Source: Streptomyces sp. SLBN-31
GTDB lineage: Bacteria; Actinomycetota; Actinomycetes; Streptomycetales; Streptomycetaceae
Direction: 5' to 3'
Assembly (NCBI RefSeq): GCF_006715395.1
Contig: NZ_VFNC01000001.1
Location: 3,968,001 to 4,032,000 of the forward strand
DNA length: 64,000 bases
Shown one piece after another: positions 18,109 through 27,035 of this stretch. The notes below the pieces were generated by a model. The model was not told the origin of the DNA and did no database searches. It was given only the letters and a program-made list of their open reading frames with translations. Each line of letters begins with the position of its first letter. Position 1 is the stretch's first letter. Position numbers and translations under genes: made by a program.

Positions 18109-19234
18109 CGCCGGTCAGCCGAGGCGGCCGTCGTGCCAGTCCGGTACCGGCGCCGGGATGACCGTGCTGTCGAAGGCGCCGGGGTGCGGCAGTGGACCGG
18201 CGAGCCCGCGAAGATGGTGGTGGGCTGGAGGACCGACAATCTGGTCCCCGGAGCCGGCGCGTCAGCCGGTCCGGATCCGGACCGGCCCAGGGGATCCGGC
18301 TGGCGCCCACCAGTCTGCGCTCATAATGAGCATCTGCTCCCCGAGTGTGGCCCTCGGGATCTGCGTCCGTGACGTGCTCGTGGGACCGGGTGCCACCCGG
18401 TCCCACGATTGAAGGAGGCGATTCACAGTTCAGCCAACCGTGAGGCCCACAGTCCGGGTTCCGCGAACCGGCGCCTGCAAACAGTCTTGGGGCAATTCCA
18501 GCAGCCTGCCATCGGCTACGGCGGCCTCTGTTCAGGGCCATGATGTCCGAGGCTGCCTTCACCGGCCCGGTTCACCGCAAGGCGCGGACCGGTCTGCCGC
18601 GAGCCGCCGACGCAGGCACGCGCGCACCATGTAACGAGGGCAACGAGGGCACCCTAGTGAGCGACACGGCCACGTCAACCCGGCAGCACGCGCTCGCGCG
18701 ACCGTCGTCAGTCGCACGAGCACGCCGGCCCGCGGCTCTGTTCCGAACCGCGGACTCGATGCCCGGGTTCCACGGTTTCGGCGCCCCAGACGTGCCGCCC
18801 TCGGCGGGCGTGGAGACGCACGCCAGCGGAAAACTGCGCGACGGTCAGCAGAGGACGTTCGAATCCTGGGGTCTGGGGCAGGGGCCCCCGGCGGAACCGG
18901 AACCGCCTCCCGCGGGGGAGCCGCTTGCGGCCCCGGCCCCAGTCCTCATGGCCGGGTTGCGTTGGGGCTGAACCCGCTCGCCCCAACGGCCGTGAGGACC
19001 ATCCCGCAACGGCTCGCGTTGGGGGGAAGGGCGCGAGCCCTCGCGCAGGCGACCGCCGTCTTCGCCGGCCGGGGGCGGTGGTCGTTTCCTTTTACTGTCC
19101 CAGTTATCGGGGTGGTGCACCCCGCTCGTCGACGAACTGGTCCGTGCAGCATCGGCCTCTCTGTCCGCGTGGGGCAGCGCAGTCCGCACCGGACCGCTCG
19201 CCGCACACGCTTGGCCCCGCCCGGACCCACGAGA
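18109..19234. other. 1.1-kb region without a recognised gene
   Basis: A plus-strand frame at 18540-18971 is long but rich in Ala, Pro and Gly with no domain. A GTTCGAATCC at about 18858 recalls a tRNA T-loop, but the flanking bases do not pair. A strong hairpin at 18379-18407 is listed separately. Confidence 0.45.
18379..18407 (+). terminator. Strong hairpin, probable terminator
   Basis: A perfect 13-base-pair stem (CGTGGGACCGGGT / ACCCGGTCCCACG) closes a three-base loop. It lies 270 bases past the DUF5994 gene and has only a weak T-tract (ATTG). It could end plus-strand transcripts in this region. Confidence 0.5.
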
Positions 19235-19662
19235 TCAACAGCGAGGTTTCTTTACAGCTTCTCGCGCCTGACCGTCCACCCCGGCCGCCATGAGCGGTTC
19301 TGCGGCTTCCTCGGGCGTGTCCGGTGGCACGACCATCAGGTCCCAGCGCCCCTGGCCGGGCGCGAGAAGGACGATGGTGTCCGCCCGGCGGATTCCGTGA
19401 GGGTCCGGTGCAGCTGTACGACCTGGTTGGAGACGAGCATCCGGCCGGGCACCGCAGACCAGGTCGCCCCGTTGACCGTGACGCTGGTGATATAGCCCCA
19501 CGCGCGCGGCAACCCGGCGAGCAGCCGGGGGAGTTCGGCGAGCAGGTCGTACGAACGAGGCCACCGCGCTGCATCGATGGGGCGTGGCATGCCGCCGCGC
19601 GGTGCCAGGCGCAGGCGCAGGAGGGGATGGGAGGGAAGCGGGGGTTGTAGTGCGGCGGTCAT
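19235..19662 (-). pseudogene. DUF5994 family gene, frameshifted
   Basis: The first two thirds (ARWPRSYDLLAELPRLLAGL, WGYITSVTVNGATW, GRMLVSNQVVQLHR) are in the frame from ATG 19662. The last third (TIVLLAPGQGRWDLMVVPPD, then a helix EEAAEPLMAAG) is in the next frame and reaches a stop at 19235. A single-base change near 19385 separates them. This is the fourth DUF5994 copy in the window and the only clearly broken one. Confidence 0.65.
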
Positions 19663-19991
19663 GAGATCTCCTGCCAACTGCCGTACATGGATGAATGATT
19701 GATGTCAGGCGCGGCAGGCGGCGACGCGGGCCGGACTCGGCCGACAGACGTCGTACACCCCCAGCCGAGACGTTCGAGGAGGCGGATGACGGCGGCCGAC
19801 GGGTCGAGCTGGCCGCCGTCGACGCCGCTGGCGGGGTCGGCGTGGTGGCGGTTGTGCCGGCTCTCGCCGAACGAGAGCAGGGCGAGGGCGAGGAGGCACA
19901 GCGCCGGGACGGGGGACGTCCCTTTCGTAGCCGTGGGCAGCGGGACTGTGTCCGACGGTGTGACCGTCGTGGACGTGGTCGGAAGCGGCAT
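19659..19991 (-). pseudogene. Delta-9-type acyl-CoA desaturase C-terminal remnant
   Basis: The frame contains LLALALLSFGESRHNRHHAD, PASGVDGGQLDPSAAVIRLL and ERLGWGC. The E-S-x-H-N-x-H-H-A-D-P box followed by a G-Q-x-D-x-S-A helix is the third histidine box and end of stearoyl-CoA-type desaturases (full length about 300-330 residues). Everything upstream of this box is missing and replaced by a Thr/Pro-rich lead of about 30 residues. The stop overlaps the start of the DUF5994 pseudogene. Confidence 0.65.
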
Positions 19992-20282
19992 ACGTGACTC
20001 CTCGGCCTCGATGCGGATGGCGTGGCCGGGCTCACGGGCTGCCCTGTGAGGACGGGCGCGTGCTGCGGAAGGAGGGTGGGCCGGTGAACCGCACACGGGG
20101 AGACGGCCCGGGCCGGGCCGAGTTCCGGCATACGGAAAGTCCTCCTCCTGTCCACCGTACTCCTGCTCGTGTCACAACCGCGTGTGTTCGCAAGCGGCAT
20201 CGCGTCGACGCGGGCCGACACACCGGACGTTGACCGGCCTCACGACTGAGGGCCATGCCGCTCTGCGAATCCGGTACGCCGC

Positions 20283-20490
20283 ACTGGAAGCGGCGCTGGA
20301 TGATGAACGACCAGACCCGGTCCCAACGGCCGGCGCACCAGCCCGCGGTGCCACAGGACGCCGCGCCGCAGATCCGGCACCCCTATTTGTCGGACGAGCG
20401 GGACAAGATCGCACAGTGTCTCGGAGCTTTGCGGACGATCCGGATTCGAGCTACTCCGCGCGGCGGCTCGGGACAGCGGTGGGAGGAGGG
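20283..20490 (+). pseudogene. Hypothetical remnant related to the gene at 15877
   Basis: The frame opens with MNDQTRSQRPAHQPAVPQD and continues with DERDKIAQCL; one base later SFADDPDSSYSARRLG appears in another frame. The pattern of a DQTR start, a basic-proline stretch and a 'FAD-x-P' segment parallels the protein encoded at 15877-16175. The similarity is short, and the gene, if it existed, is broken by a frameshift and runs into the end of the dehydrogenase gene on the other strand. Confidence 0.3.
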
Positions 20491-20512
20491 CTGAACACCG
20501 GATGGTTGCCAG

Positions 20513-21691
20513 CTATGGCCGCGACGCCTCCCGGGCCTCCTCGTGGGCGTGCGGGTACTTTGCGGTGCGGTGCTGGAAGGCGAGCACCTTGGGGTTTTGG
20601 ACGACGCCCCCGCGGATTTCGATGGCGTGCCGGATCGTGTCGTCGGTGTCCCAGCCGTCGGGACCCTGGAGCACGACGTCCAGATACGGCAGGAGGGCCT
20701 CGCTGTTCTCCCAGGTCGCGGAGTTCCACAGGTATGAGGGGCTGTGGTCCACTGCGTAGTACCTGACGTGGTCGCCGACGGTGAACATCGGGTTGGTGAA
20801 GGTGGTGGGCCGGGCCCAGTCGAAGCCCATGCCCTCGTCGCAGGAGACGTCGATGACCAGGGTGCCGGGGGCCAGCTTGGGCAGGTCCTCGTCTATCAGG
20901 AACATCAGGGGCGCGTCGGTGTCCTGCAGCACGCAGTTGACGATGATGTCGTGCCCGGCGAGGAACTCGGCCAGCGGCAGCGGGCCGTCCTCGGTGAGGG
21001 CGACACTGCGTCGCGGGTCGGGGGTGTTGTCGGCCTTGTCGTGGTCGAAGTGGACGATCCGCGCGGAGTGGATGGGGGAGCTGACGGCGGTGACGCCACG
21101 CGCGGTGAGCACGTCGACGTCGTGCACGCCCAGGGCGCTGAGCGCGGTCACTGCGCCTCGCGCGGTCGCGCCGAAGCCGATGACGACGGCGCGCTGTCGG
21201 CGCCCGTAGTCGCCTGTCACGCCGGTCAGCTGCATGGCGTGCAGGACTGAGGAGTACCCGGCCAGCTCGTTGTTCTTGTGGAAGACGTGGAGGTTGAAGG
21301 CGCCGCTGCGGGTCCAGTGGTTCATCGCTTCGAAGGCGATCAGGGTCAGCTGCCGGTCGATGGCGGTCTGGGTGAGCCTGTCGTCCTGGACGCAGTGCGG
21401 CCAGCCCCACAGGATCTGACCCTCGCGCAGTTCCGCCAGGTCTTCGTGGAGTGGTTTGGCCAGCAGGATGACATCGCAGTCGGCGATGAGTTCCTCGCGC
21501 GTGCGGAAGCCCGCGACGAGCGGGGCGAGCTGGCTGTCGGGGACGCCGAAATGCTCTCCGTAGTTTTCCTGCAGGTAGATGCGCTTGCGGAGACTGGCGT
21601 CGATGCGGTCGAAATGAGCGGGGTGAACGGGCAGGCGATGCTCATTTTCCTTGCGGGTCTGCGACATGATTCCGAGCGTGAGCTGCTGCAA
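20513..21691 (-). CDS. AlaDH/PNT-type dehydrogenase, N5-(carboxyethyl)ornithine synthase-like
   Basis: A 392-residue protein. The alanine dehydrogenase/transhydrogenase N-domain is seen as LGIMSQTRKENEHRLPVHP and a helix with NYGEHFGVPD; the NAD-binding domain has VIGFGATARGAVTAL followed by an acidic strand end. The overall look is that of bacterial N5-(carboxyethyl)ornithine synthases, which reductively couple pyruvate with ornithine or lysine side-chain amines using NADPH. The TTG at 21691 keeps the conserved LGIM lead and follows AGGGG; ATG 21667 would remove it. No amino-acid pathway genes are nearby, so the natural product of the reaction is open. Confidence 0.78.
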   Translation of the reverse strand: MQQLTLGIMSQTRKENEHRLPVHPAHFDRIDASLRKRIYLQENYGEHFGVPDSQLAPLVAGFRTREELIADCDVILLAKPLHEDLAELREGQILWGWPHCVQDDRLTQTAIDRQLTLIAFEAMNHWTRSGAFNLHVFHKNNELAGYSSVLHAMQLTGVTGDYGRRQRAVVIGFGATARGAVTALSALGVHDVDVLTARGVTAVSSPIHSARIVHFDHDKADNTPDPRRSVALTEDGPLPLAEFLAGHDIIVNCVLQDTDAPLMFLIDEDLPKLAPGTLVIDVSCDEGMGFDWARPTTFTNPMFTVGDHVRYYAVDHSPSYLWNSATWENSEALLPYLDVVLQGPDGWDTDDTIRHAIEIRGGVVQNPKVLAFQHRTAKYPHAHEEAREASRP

Positions 21692-21958
21692 AATGCCCCT
21701 TTGGTTACTCCATGTCTAGCACATCGGGGCAAGTCGGCAGACGGTCGCGACGGGCGGGGCCGGGGCAGGCGCACGGGTGGGAGCCGGGTCCGGGCGACAT
21801 GCGCGTGGCCCTGTTCGCTTCCGGGCAGCGGCATCCGTCTCTGCGGCGATAGGGTCGCCCGCTGTTGGTCAGCTCCGTCGGGTGCGGCCTCGGTCGACGC
21901 TCGCGCGGGCCTGAAGGCGCTACGGCCCGACGACAAACAGCAATTCCCGTGAGAACGC

Positions 21959-22240
21959 GTGCCGGAAGACGTCCGGCACCATGCAGATGAGAGGGCCGAA
22001 TGGGCCGTCCCGCTGTTCTCCCATCCTGCCAAGGCCGCCGACGAATACGACGTCAGCCAAATGTGCAACGTCGACCCCCGCTGGCAGCCCGACAACTTCG
22101 AGAAGAACGTCGAGGCCGTGGGCAAGCTCGGCGGGCTGGCCGCGGCCAAGGGCAGACCATTGTCAAGAACCCGGTCCACCACCAATTCCTCCGCCGGGCA
22201 GCGGCATCGAGACCGATCCATAAGCCGGGCATACCCGTGA
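21959..22240 (+). pseudogene. Aldo/keto reductase fragment
   Basis: The frame contains NVDPRWQPDNFEKNVEAVGK followed by LGGLAAAKG. The P-R-W/F-x-x-x-N-F-x-x-N-x-x-x-V-x-x-L-x-x-L-A-x-x-K-G string is the helix before the last strand of class-11-type aldo/keto reductases. Neither the TIM barrel before it nor the end after it can be found. The flanks 21692-21958 and 22241-22624 hold no gene that I recognise. Confidence 0.5.
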
Positions 22241-22357
22241 TGCTACCGACACGTGGCACCCCTCTCACCGATGCCGCAGCGCCAGCAGCCAGGCTGCAGG
22301 CCCTCGCAGCCGCCCCCACACCGTACTGGTCCTGTACTCCAAGCGACGAACTACGCG

Positions 22358-22395
22358 GCGGGGCCCGTATCGAGTGCGCTCGACACGGGCCCCGC
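22358..22395. terminator. Long hairpin, probable terminator
   Basis: An almost perfect inverted repeat of 17 bases per arm (GCGGGGCCCGTATCGAG / CTCGACACGGGCCCCGC) with a four-base loop and one mismatch. It stands alone in a gene-poor stretch, followed by a TAGTTG but no T-run. Confidence 0.45.
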
Positions 22396-22624
22396 GAAGC
22401 ACTGTAGTTGACGCTTACTCAGGACCACAGCTCGATGGAGGTCCCTTGATGCTGCCGCGTGCAGGACAGAGAGTGCCTTGGCCCGGCCGACCGTCTACGG
22501 CTGCACACCATCACCTACCTGCCGTCCGGGGTGGGTGCTTTCGTTATGGGTGCGCTGGTGTGGATCCGGGTGTGCAGGGGGCTGGTGTAGTCGACGGCCA
22601 GGAACGGGCCGGGCCAGGGCCGGT

Positions 22625-22840
22625 TCAGGCGGTAGCCTCGATGATGGGAAGCGGGCCGTCATGGTCGAGCCAGGCGGCCCGGCGGCTCAACCGCGGGTGC
22701 AGCCGGTCCCACGCCTGTGTGAGGGCCTTCCCACTGAGCCGGGTGTCCGTGGCCGTCACAGTCTGCTCTGTGCCCGAGGTTGCGGGGTCGTCGAAGACGA
22801 ACTCGCCGCTCTTCGCGGGAGAGTGTTTGACGCCGCGTCA
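22625..22840 (-). pseudogene. Transposase internal fragment (IS with WDRLHPRL motif)
   Basis: The minus-strand frame reads GEFVFDDPATSGTEQTVTA, ALTQAWDRLHPRLSRRAAWL and DHDGPLPIIEATA before a TGA at 22625-22627. The 'AWDR-H/L-HPRL-x-x-RAAWLDHDG' string is characteristic of a widespread Streptomyces transposase family (annotated as putative transposase NF041680-like). Neither end of the gene is present. A different piece, the N-terminus of apparently the same family, lies at 39.9 kb. Confidence 0.6.
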
Positions 22841-22961
22841 CCCGGTCTGAACGGAGTCGGCGAGGATCTCGACGGGCAGGCCGTCCCAGTAGGTGGGCGA
22901 TGCGCGGGGCGTCGCGGCGGCTGTCAAGAACGTTCCGTTTTCCCCGCGGTAGCGGCGGCCG

Positions 22962-23528
22962 ACAGCCGCCGCGACGTGCGGGCCCTGTCGTCCGACCAGC
23001 GGCAGGAACTTCAGGCGGAGATCGACGCGACACTCGCTGAGACGAACAACGGGGGCGTGCAGATCAGTGCCAATGAGGTTTCCTGGGACGGCGGCGACCC
23101 GGTCCTGGTCTTCCCGCTCCCCGGGGAAACCGAGGCGCCATCCTCCAGCCCCGCGCGCAATGCGTGCCCAGGGGCTCGACACACCGACCGATGTCGAACC
23201 CCAGATCAACTGGGAGAACTGCCCTGCAGGGGCTGACGACAACCGCTGGTACTGCTTCTACCAGTACTCGGGCTTCGACGGCCGCCGACTCCAATGGAAC
23301 CACGCGCACTGCAACACAGGCATCAAGTTCACCGACTACGGTTTCGACAACAAGACCACCGGCTGGGTGAACACGACCAGGAACGCGGACGACGTGGGGA
23401 TGATCGTCACCGTATTCGACGGGTGATTCGTGGACACCTTGTGGCGGGAACAGCCGGGGACCAAGGTGAGTCAGGTGGACTCATTCAACGACAACAAGGC
23501 CAGCAGCTTCAGGGCCTGCCGAAGGTAG
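22962..23528 (+). pseudogene. Secreted peptidase-inhibitor-I36-like protein, frameshift and stop
   Basis: The first part reads LSSDQRQELQAEIDATLAET and SANEVSWDGGDPVLVFPLPG; after a shift near 23150 a second frame has NWENCPAGADDNRWYCFYQY and SGFDGRRLQW, the Cys/Trp pattern of I36-type inhibitors. A TGA at 23424-23426 interrupts it, yet the same frame continues past the stop with a sensible end (LWREQPGTKVSQVDSFNDN, KASSFRAC) to 23528. One frameshift and one nonsense mutation therefore break an exported protein. The signal peptide is also not intact. Confidence 0.6.
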
Positions 23529-23586
23529 CTGCCACCGGCGACGATGAGTGCGACGCGCTGAGCGCGCCGGCAACGTGCGGGTGCGC

Positions 23587-24024
23587 TCAGTCGTTGCGCC
23601 GCCGTGCCTCCCCGGGCCAGCCGGCTCGACCCTCCAGCGCCTCGACGCGGGCAGCCAAGTCGTGGCACAGGGCCTCCAACTTCCTCACGCGCTGAGCGAG
23701 GTCCTCTCGCTCCTCGGGCTTGACGTGATGATCTGCGCCGGGATCGAGAAAGTACGTGTCGCGGTATTCGTCGTGCAGCTGTAGGAGCCCGCCTGTGCGC
23801 AGTTCTCGGATCGCGCTGTCGATCTCATCCTCCGGCACGGCGTACTGCGCCCGTAGCTCGGTGACCGTCGGCAAAATGTCACCGAAGGTATACCGCTTGT
23901 CAGCCAGGCCCTCGCGGATGTGTCGGACGAACTCCTCGCGTGCCCGCGCCACGTTCCTCGTCGTCGCACCGGGCATCCGAATCGCTTTGAGGTGCGCAGG
24001 CCTGTCGTACTTGTTCTCCGGCAT
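23587..24024 (-). CDS. GntR-type winged-helix regulator with C-terminal coiled coil
   Basis: A 145-residue protein. A GntR-like winged helix is visible: a helix with EEFVRHIREGLADKRYTFGD, ILPTVTELRAQYAVPEDEI as the recognition unit and LRTGGLLQLHDEYRDTYFL as wing. The C-terminal 45 residues (REDLAQRVRKLEALCHDLAA and onward) are a predicted coiled coil instead of an effector-binding domain. Such short GntR-like proteins are common in Streptomyces accessory DNA and on conjugative elements. It starts four bases after the CU044 reading frame ends. Confidence 0.75.
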   Translation of the reverse strand: MPENKYDRPAHLKAIRMPGATTRNVARAREEFVRHIREGLADKRYTFGDILPTVTELRAQYAVPEDEIDSAIRELRTGGLLQLHDEYRDTYFLDPGADHHVKPEEREDLAQRVRKLEALCHDLAARVEALEGRAGWPGEARRRND

Positions 24025-24027
24025 CGC

Positions 24028-25101
24028 TCAGGGCCTTTCATGGTTCGTCGGCACTGTGGCTCGCTCCAGCGTCTCGCTCACACTGATCGTGGCGGGTACG
24101 GACACGTTCAGGCGCCGGGCGCTACCGAACAGAGCCGACTCCGAGCCCACGGGGTAACCCGACTCTGGGTCGAACAGCACTGTCTCTCGCTGTGTGCTGC
24201 CCTCCACCGTTTCACTCTGGGACACCGCGATCGCGTGCCGTCCGTTCCAGGTCGTGGTGGTGGATACGGCCACGCTGGTGTGGTCGGCGAGAACCCGCAA
24301 CGCGGCGGCACGTAGCTGAGGATCGGCCGGGCCGGACCTCGCCGCGTAGCCGAGCAGGTCGTCCACCCCGTAAATGATCATCCCTGCTTCCCAGTTCACC
24401 TGTGCCAGCTGCTGCGCGAGCTAGCGGGGCGCGGTCGAGAACGGAGCGACAGTGTTCCAGGCACTGCTCTGCGGGAAGGGGAATTTGCCAGGCCCGAAGG
24501 TCCGGTCCTCAACCCCTTTGCCGGTGACCAGACCTGCCGCCTCGGCGTCCTTGCGCTGGGCGGGGTTGGGATAGAGCGGCTCGCCGTACGCGCTGCGTCG
24601 GCGCCCCGAGTCATTGTCGGCCACCCAGGACTCGGTCACGGTGGGGACGGCCGCATTCACCACTCCTGCCGGAACATCACCAGCGGTGTTCAACCACCAG
24701 CCCCAGGTCTTCGTGTACTGATATGCGCCCCGCCTCGGTTCGGGTCCGAGGCGGTCCACTCGGCGCGCGAAGGCGAGGAGGAACGCGCGTGCCGACTGCC
24801 CCTGGACAGGGCGCAGGGACAGCACGGGCGGTGTGTAGGCGACAGGGGTCGCCGCGTCCTTGCGGTCCAGGAGGTCGCGCCCGCCCACGGCCAGTACCGC
24901 GCCCGCGCCGGCGACCGCCGCGCCCGCCAGGAGCTGCCGTCGACCCGGCAGCACCACCCGTTGAGGACGCCGGGAGCGCTGCAGCAGCCCCAGTGTGTGC
25001 TCCGCCTGCGGCGGCAGGGTGATGTGGCCCTGCTCGTCGGGGCCTGCCGGGTCGTTGGCGACGGTTAGGAGTCCTCGGATCCGCTCCACATCTCGCTTCA
25101 T
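24028..25101 (-). pseudogene. CU044_5270 family protein with internal amber stop
   Basis: The gene starts at ATG 25101, overlapping the sigma-factor stop (ATGA). The N-terminal cytoplasmic part contains LPPQAEHTLGLLQR, then a transmembrane helix (LLAGAAVAGAGAVLAVGGRD) and an exported domain with YTKTWGWWLNTAGDVPAG. A TAG at 24421-24423 stops translation after 226 residues. The same frame continues as LAQQLAQVNWEAGMIIYGVD and ends in a normal C-terminus at 24028, so a single base substitution truncates the protein. These proteins are thought to act as sigma-linked membrane regulators or anti-sigma-like partners of the adjacent ECF factor. Confidence 0.75.
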
Positions 25102-25673
25102 GTTGCAGTCCCTTCCGCTGTCATGGGGCGAGGCTCGGTCACTGCGGTTACGTCACCGACGAGTTCACGTTCCAACCTGCGCCGGGCTCTGTGCAGACGC
25201 ACGGTGAAGGTGGCCCTGCTGCATCCCAGAGCCTGCGCCGCTTCAGCCGGTTCCAGGCCATCCCAGGAGACCAGCATCAGCACCTCGCGGTCGCGCTCGG
25301 GTAAGCGAGCCAGGATTCGGGCGGCGCCCATGCGCTCCAGCACCTGGAGCTCCGCCCCGGCTTCCTCTCCCCGCACGAGATTCTTCTCGTGACGTAGTCG
25401 GTCGGCCAGCCGGTCCCGACGCGCCCGGGAGCGCCGCACATTTGCCGCGACCCGCCGGGCGATGCCGTACAGCCAGGGCAGGGCGGCGCCCCGCCTTGTC
25501 GACCAGCGCTCCCAGGCGATCGTGAAGACCTCCGAGGCCGCGTCGTCGACCAACTCCGGTGCGAGCCTGCGCGCCAGATACCTCGTCACGGCGTGGTACG
25601 ACTCCCGGTACACCACCTTGAACCGGGACCACTCATCTTTCGCCTCGCCCACACGGCCTCCCCTGCCGTTCAT
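25098..25673 (-). CDS. ECF sigma factor (sigma-70 family)
   Basis: A 191-residue sigma factor. Region 2 is seen as APELVDDAASEVFTIAWERW with the core-binding helix; region 4 is REVLMLVSWDGLEPAEAAQA followed by LGCSRATFTVRLHRARRRL, a clear helix-turn-helix. It belongs to the ECF group that is coupled to CU044_5270 proteins, which fits the overlapping downstream gene. Because that partner has an amber codon, the sigma factor may no longer be properly controlled. Its target promoters cannot be predicted from this window. Start ATG at 25673 has an A/G-rich leader. Confidence 0.88.
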   Translation of the reverse strand: MNGRGGRVGEAKDEWSRFKVVYRESYHAVTRYLARRLAPELVDDAASEVFTIAWERWSTRRGAALPWLYGIARRVAANVRRSRARRDRLADRLRHEKNLVRGEEAGAELQVLERMGAARILARLPERDREVLMLVSWDGLEPAEAAQALGCSRATFTVRLHRARRRLERELVGDVTAVTEPRPMTAEGTAT

Positions 25674-25898
25674 GCTCGCAGACTGTTTGTGTCTGCCGAG
25701 GCGTTGCGATTACAGCAGCCCACGTGAAATCTCGCGGGTCCCGGGAACGTATCGCCTTCGACCGGATCCACGAGCTGCGGTGTTGGGGTTGCTGACAGCG
25801 GTGGGTGTGGTGTGGTGTTGGTCTCGGTCATTCAAGGACCGGTGTGGGTTTGCGCTGGGCAGGTGTTTGTTGGGCGTGCGGGGTCTGTGGGTGGGCTA
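25674..25898. other. Intergenic, no gene
   Basis: About 220 bases upstream of the sigma gene, with G/T-rich, low-complexity sequence (repeated GTGTGG-type runs at 25800-25860). No coding or RNA feature is visible. A MITE-like element begins at 25899. Confidence 0.5.
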
Positions 25899-26061
25899 GG
25901 GTCTTTCGTTTGGATCAGGCCGGATCAGGGAGCGGGGTCTGGCACGCGCATCTACGGCGTTGTCGTCGGTCCCCGACGATCCACGTCGGCTCCCTCCTCC
26001 GCCATGCATCTGCACGCACCAGACCCCGCTCCCTGATCCGGCCTGATCCAGACGAAGACCC
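25899..26061. mobile_element. MITE-like non-autonomous element, 163 bp
   Basis: The arms are imperfect inverted repeats of about 50 bases. The left end starts GGGTCTTTCGTTTGGATCAG and the right end (reverse complement) starts GGGTCTTCGTCTGGATCAGG; both go on with GCCGGATCAGGGAGCGGG. The centre has no coding capacity. The termini share TTTCGTTTGGATCA with the right end of the IS5-family element at 8667-9564, so an IS427-type transposase could mobilise it. CTA precedes the left end, as at the IS; the right flank is CAG, so a target duplication is not clean. Confidence 0.7.
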
Positions 26062-26374
26062 CAGGGCCGACGTAGGGCCGGCCGTCCGAGGCGGACGCAG
26101 GGCCGATGGAGAGGGGTGTCTCGATCGCGGGTCCGATGACTGCCGGCAGCGCGGCGACGGTCTCCACCACGCGGTCCAGGCCGTCGCCCGCATGCAAAAC
26201 CTCGCCCTCGCATCATGACCACAAGACCGCGATCACAGGCTCTGACCTGCCTAGACACGGCCTTGTGCAACACCCTTTAGCTGGACTGGTCCGTTGGCTC
26301 AGATCAACCGGTATGGAACCGGGGATCTGGACCTGGGCTTTTGCCCATGACCCGATCCGCTGCCTGTTGAGCTG
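26062..26374. other. Remnant sequence, no gene
   Basis: A minus-strand frame contains AGDGLDRVVETVAALPAVIG, which looks protein-like, but it runs into the MITE and has no start. I cannot assign it. The remainder up to the zinc-ribbon gene is featureless. Confidence 0.35.
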
Positions 26375-26530
26375 TCATCCGTTCACCGAGCGCCATTTCC
26401 TCATGGCGTCATCCTCCGACTCCCGGTCGGTATACCAGGACACGGTTCGCTTTCCGCACATAATGCAGTCCTCGCCTTGAGAAGGTCGTTGCTGCCTGCG
26501 ACACTTTCCGCAGAAGTAGACTTCGTTCAT
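26375..26530 (-). CDS. Small zinc-ribbon protein
   Basis: A 51-residue protein from ATG 26530, preceded by GGGACGAAG; the longer frame adds nothing family-like. Two CxxC pairs are present (FCGKC and CIMCGK), spaced 13 residues apart, as in zinc ribbons. The end is acidic. Base composition is lower in GC than the surroundings, as for the next gene, which suggests that the pair came from elsewhere. Function unknown; short zinc ribbons often come with phage or plasmid genes. Confidence 0.55.
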   Translation of the reverse strand: MNEVYFCGKCRRQQRPSQGEDCIMCGKRTVSWYTDRESEDDAMRKWRSVNG

Positions 26531-26606
26531 TTGCTTCGTCCCGTCGGTGGATATACTTGAACGCCGATTCGTGAAGCTGTTCATCTAGAGAAATTAGCCG
26601 GGCTGC

Positions 26607-27035
26607 CTACGCATCGTGCACTTCCAGTCGAGGGTCAGCGGACTGATATGCCTGCATGAGAGTGTCCAGTGCCTTGCGCGTTGCCACAGCGCTTCCGATG
26701 CTGCTCGGAGCCCGCAGGCGAATCTCCCGATGATCTTTCCGGTCCCAGACATACAGGTGGACGACTACGTTGCCGCCACCGCTTCCCATTGCTTTGGGGA
26801 TCGAGGCGCCAACGGAAAAATCTTCTTTGTCCTGGTTTAGGCTCCCGAAAGGAGATTCATCTCGAGGCGTGAAGAACTCAAGTTTTTGCCCTGAAGGTAC
26901 TTGGCTGGTAAATCGACGGAGGCCAGCGGCAAACTTGGCAGTCCCCGAAAACATGGAATCCGCCGACTGTTGAAAAATGTCTGCAGCCTGAACAACGGTC
27001 AAAATTGTGCGCAGGTCAAACCCTGTAACGCGCAT
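26607..27035 (-). CDS. Hypothetical protein of lower GC content
   Basis: About 142 residues from ATG 27035 (MRVTGFDLRTILTVVQAADI). It has an amphipathic N-terminal helix, a Gly-rich centre (MGSGGGNVVVHLYVWDRKD) and a C-terminal helix with ATRKALDTLMQAYQSAD. The composition, like that of the zinc-ribbon gene 80 bases downstream, is less GC-rich than the flanks. I do not recognise the family. The order and strand suggest a two-gene unit, possibly acquired recently. Confidence 0.55.
   Translation of the reverse strand: MRVTGFDLRTILTVVQAADIFQQSADSMFSGTAKFAAGLRRFTSQVPSGQKLEFFTPRDESPFGSLNQDKEDFSVGASIPKAMGSGGGNVVVHLYVWDRKDHREIRLRAPSSIGSAVATRKALDTLMQAYQSADPRLEVHDA

Noticed and set aside
18840..18880. 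tRNA-like GTTCGAATCC
   Set aside because: The flanking bases do not form a T stem, and no anticodon or acceptor stem can be drawn.
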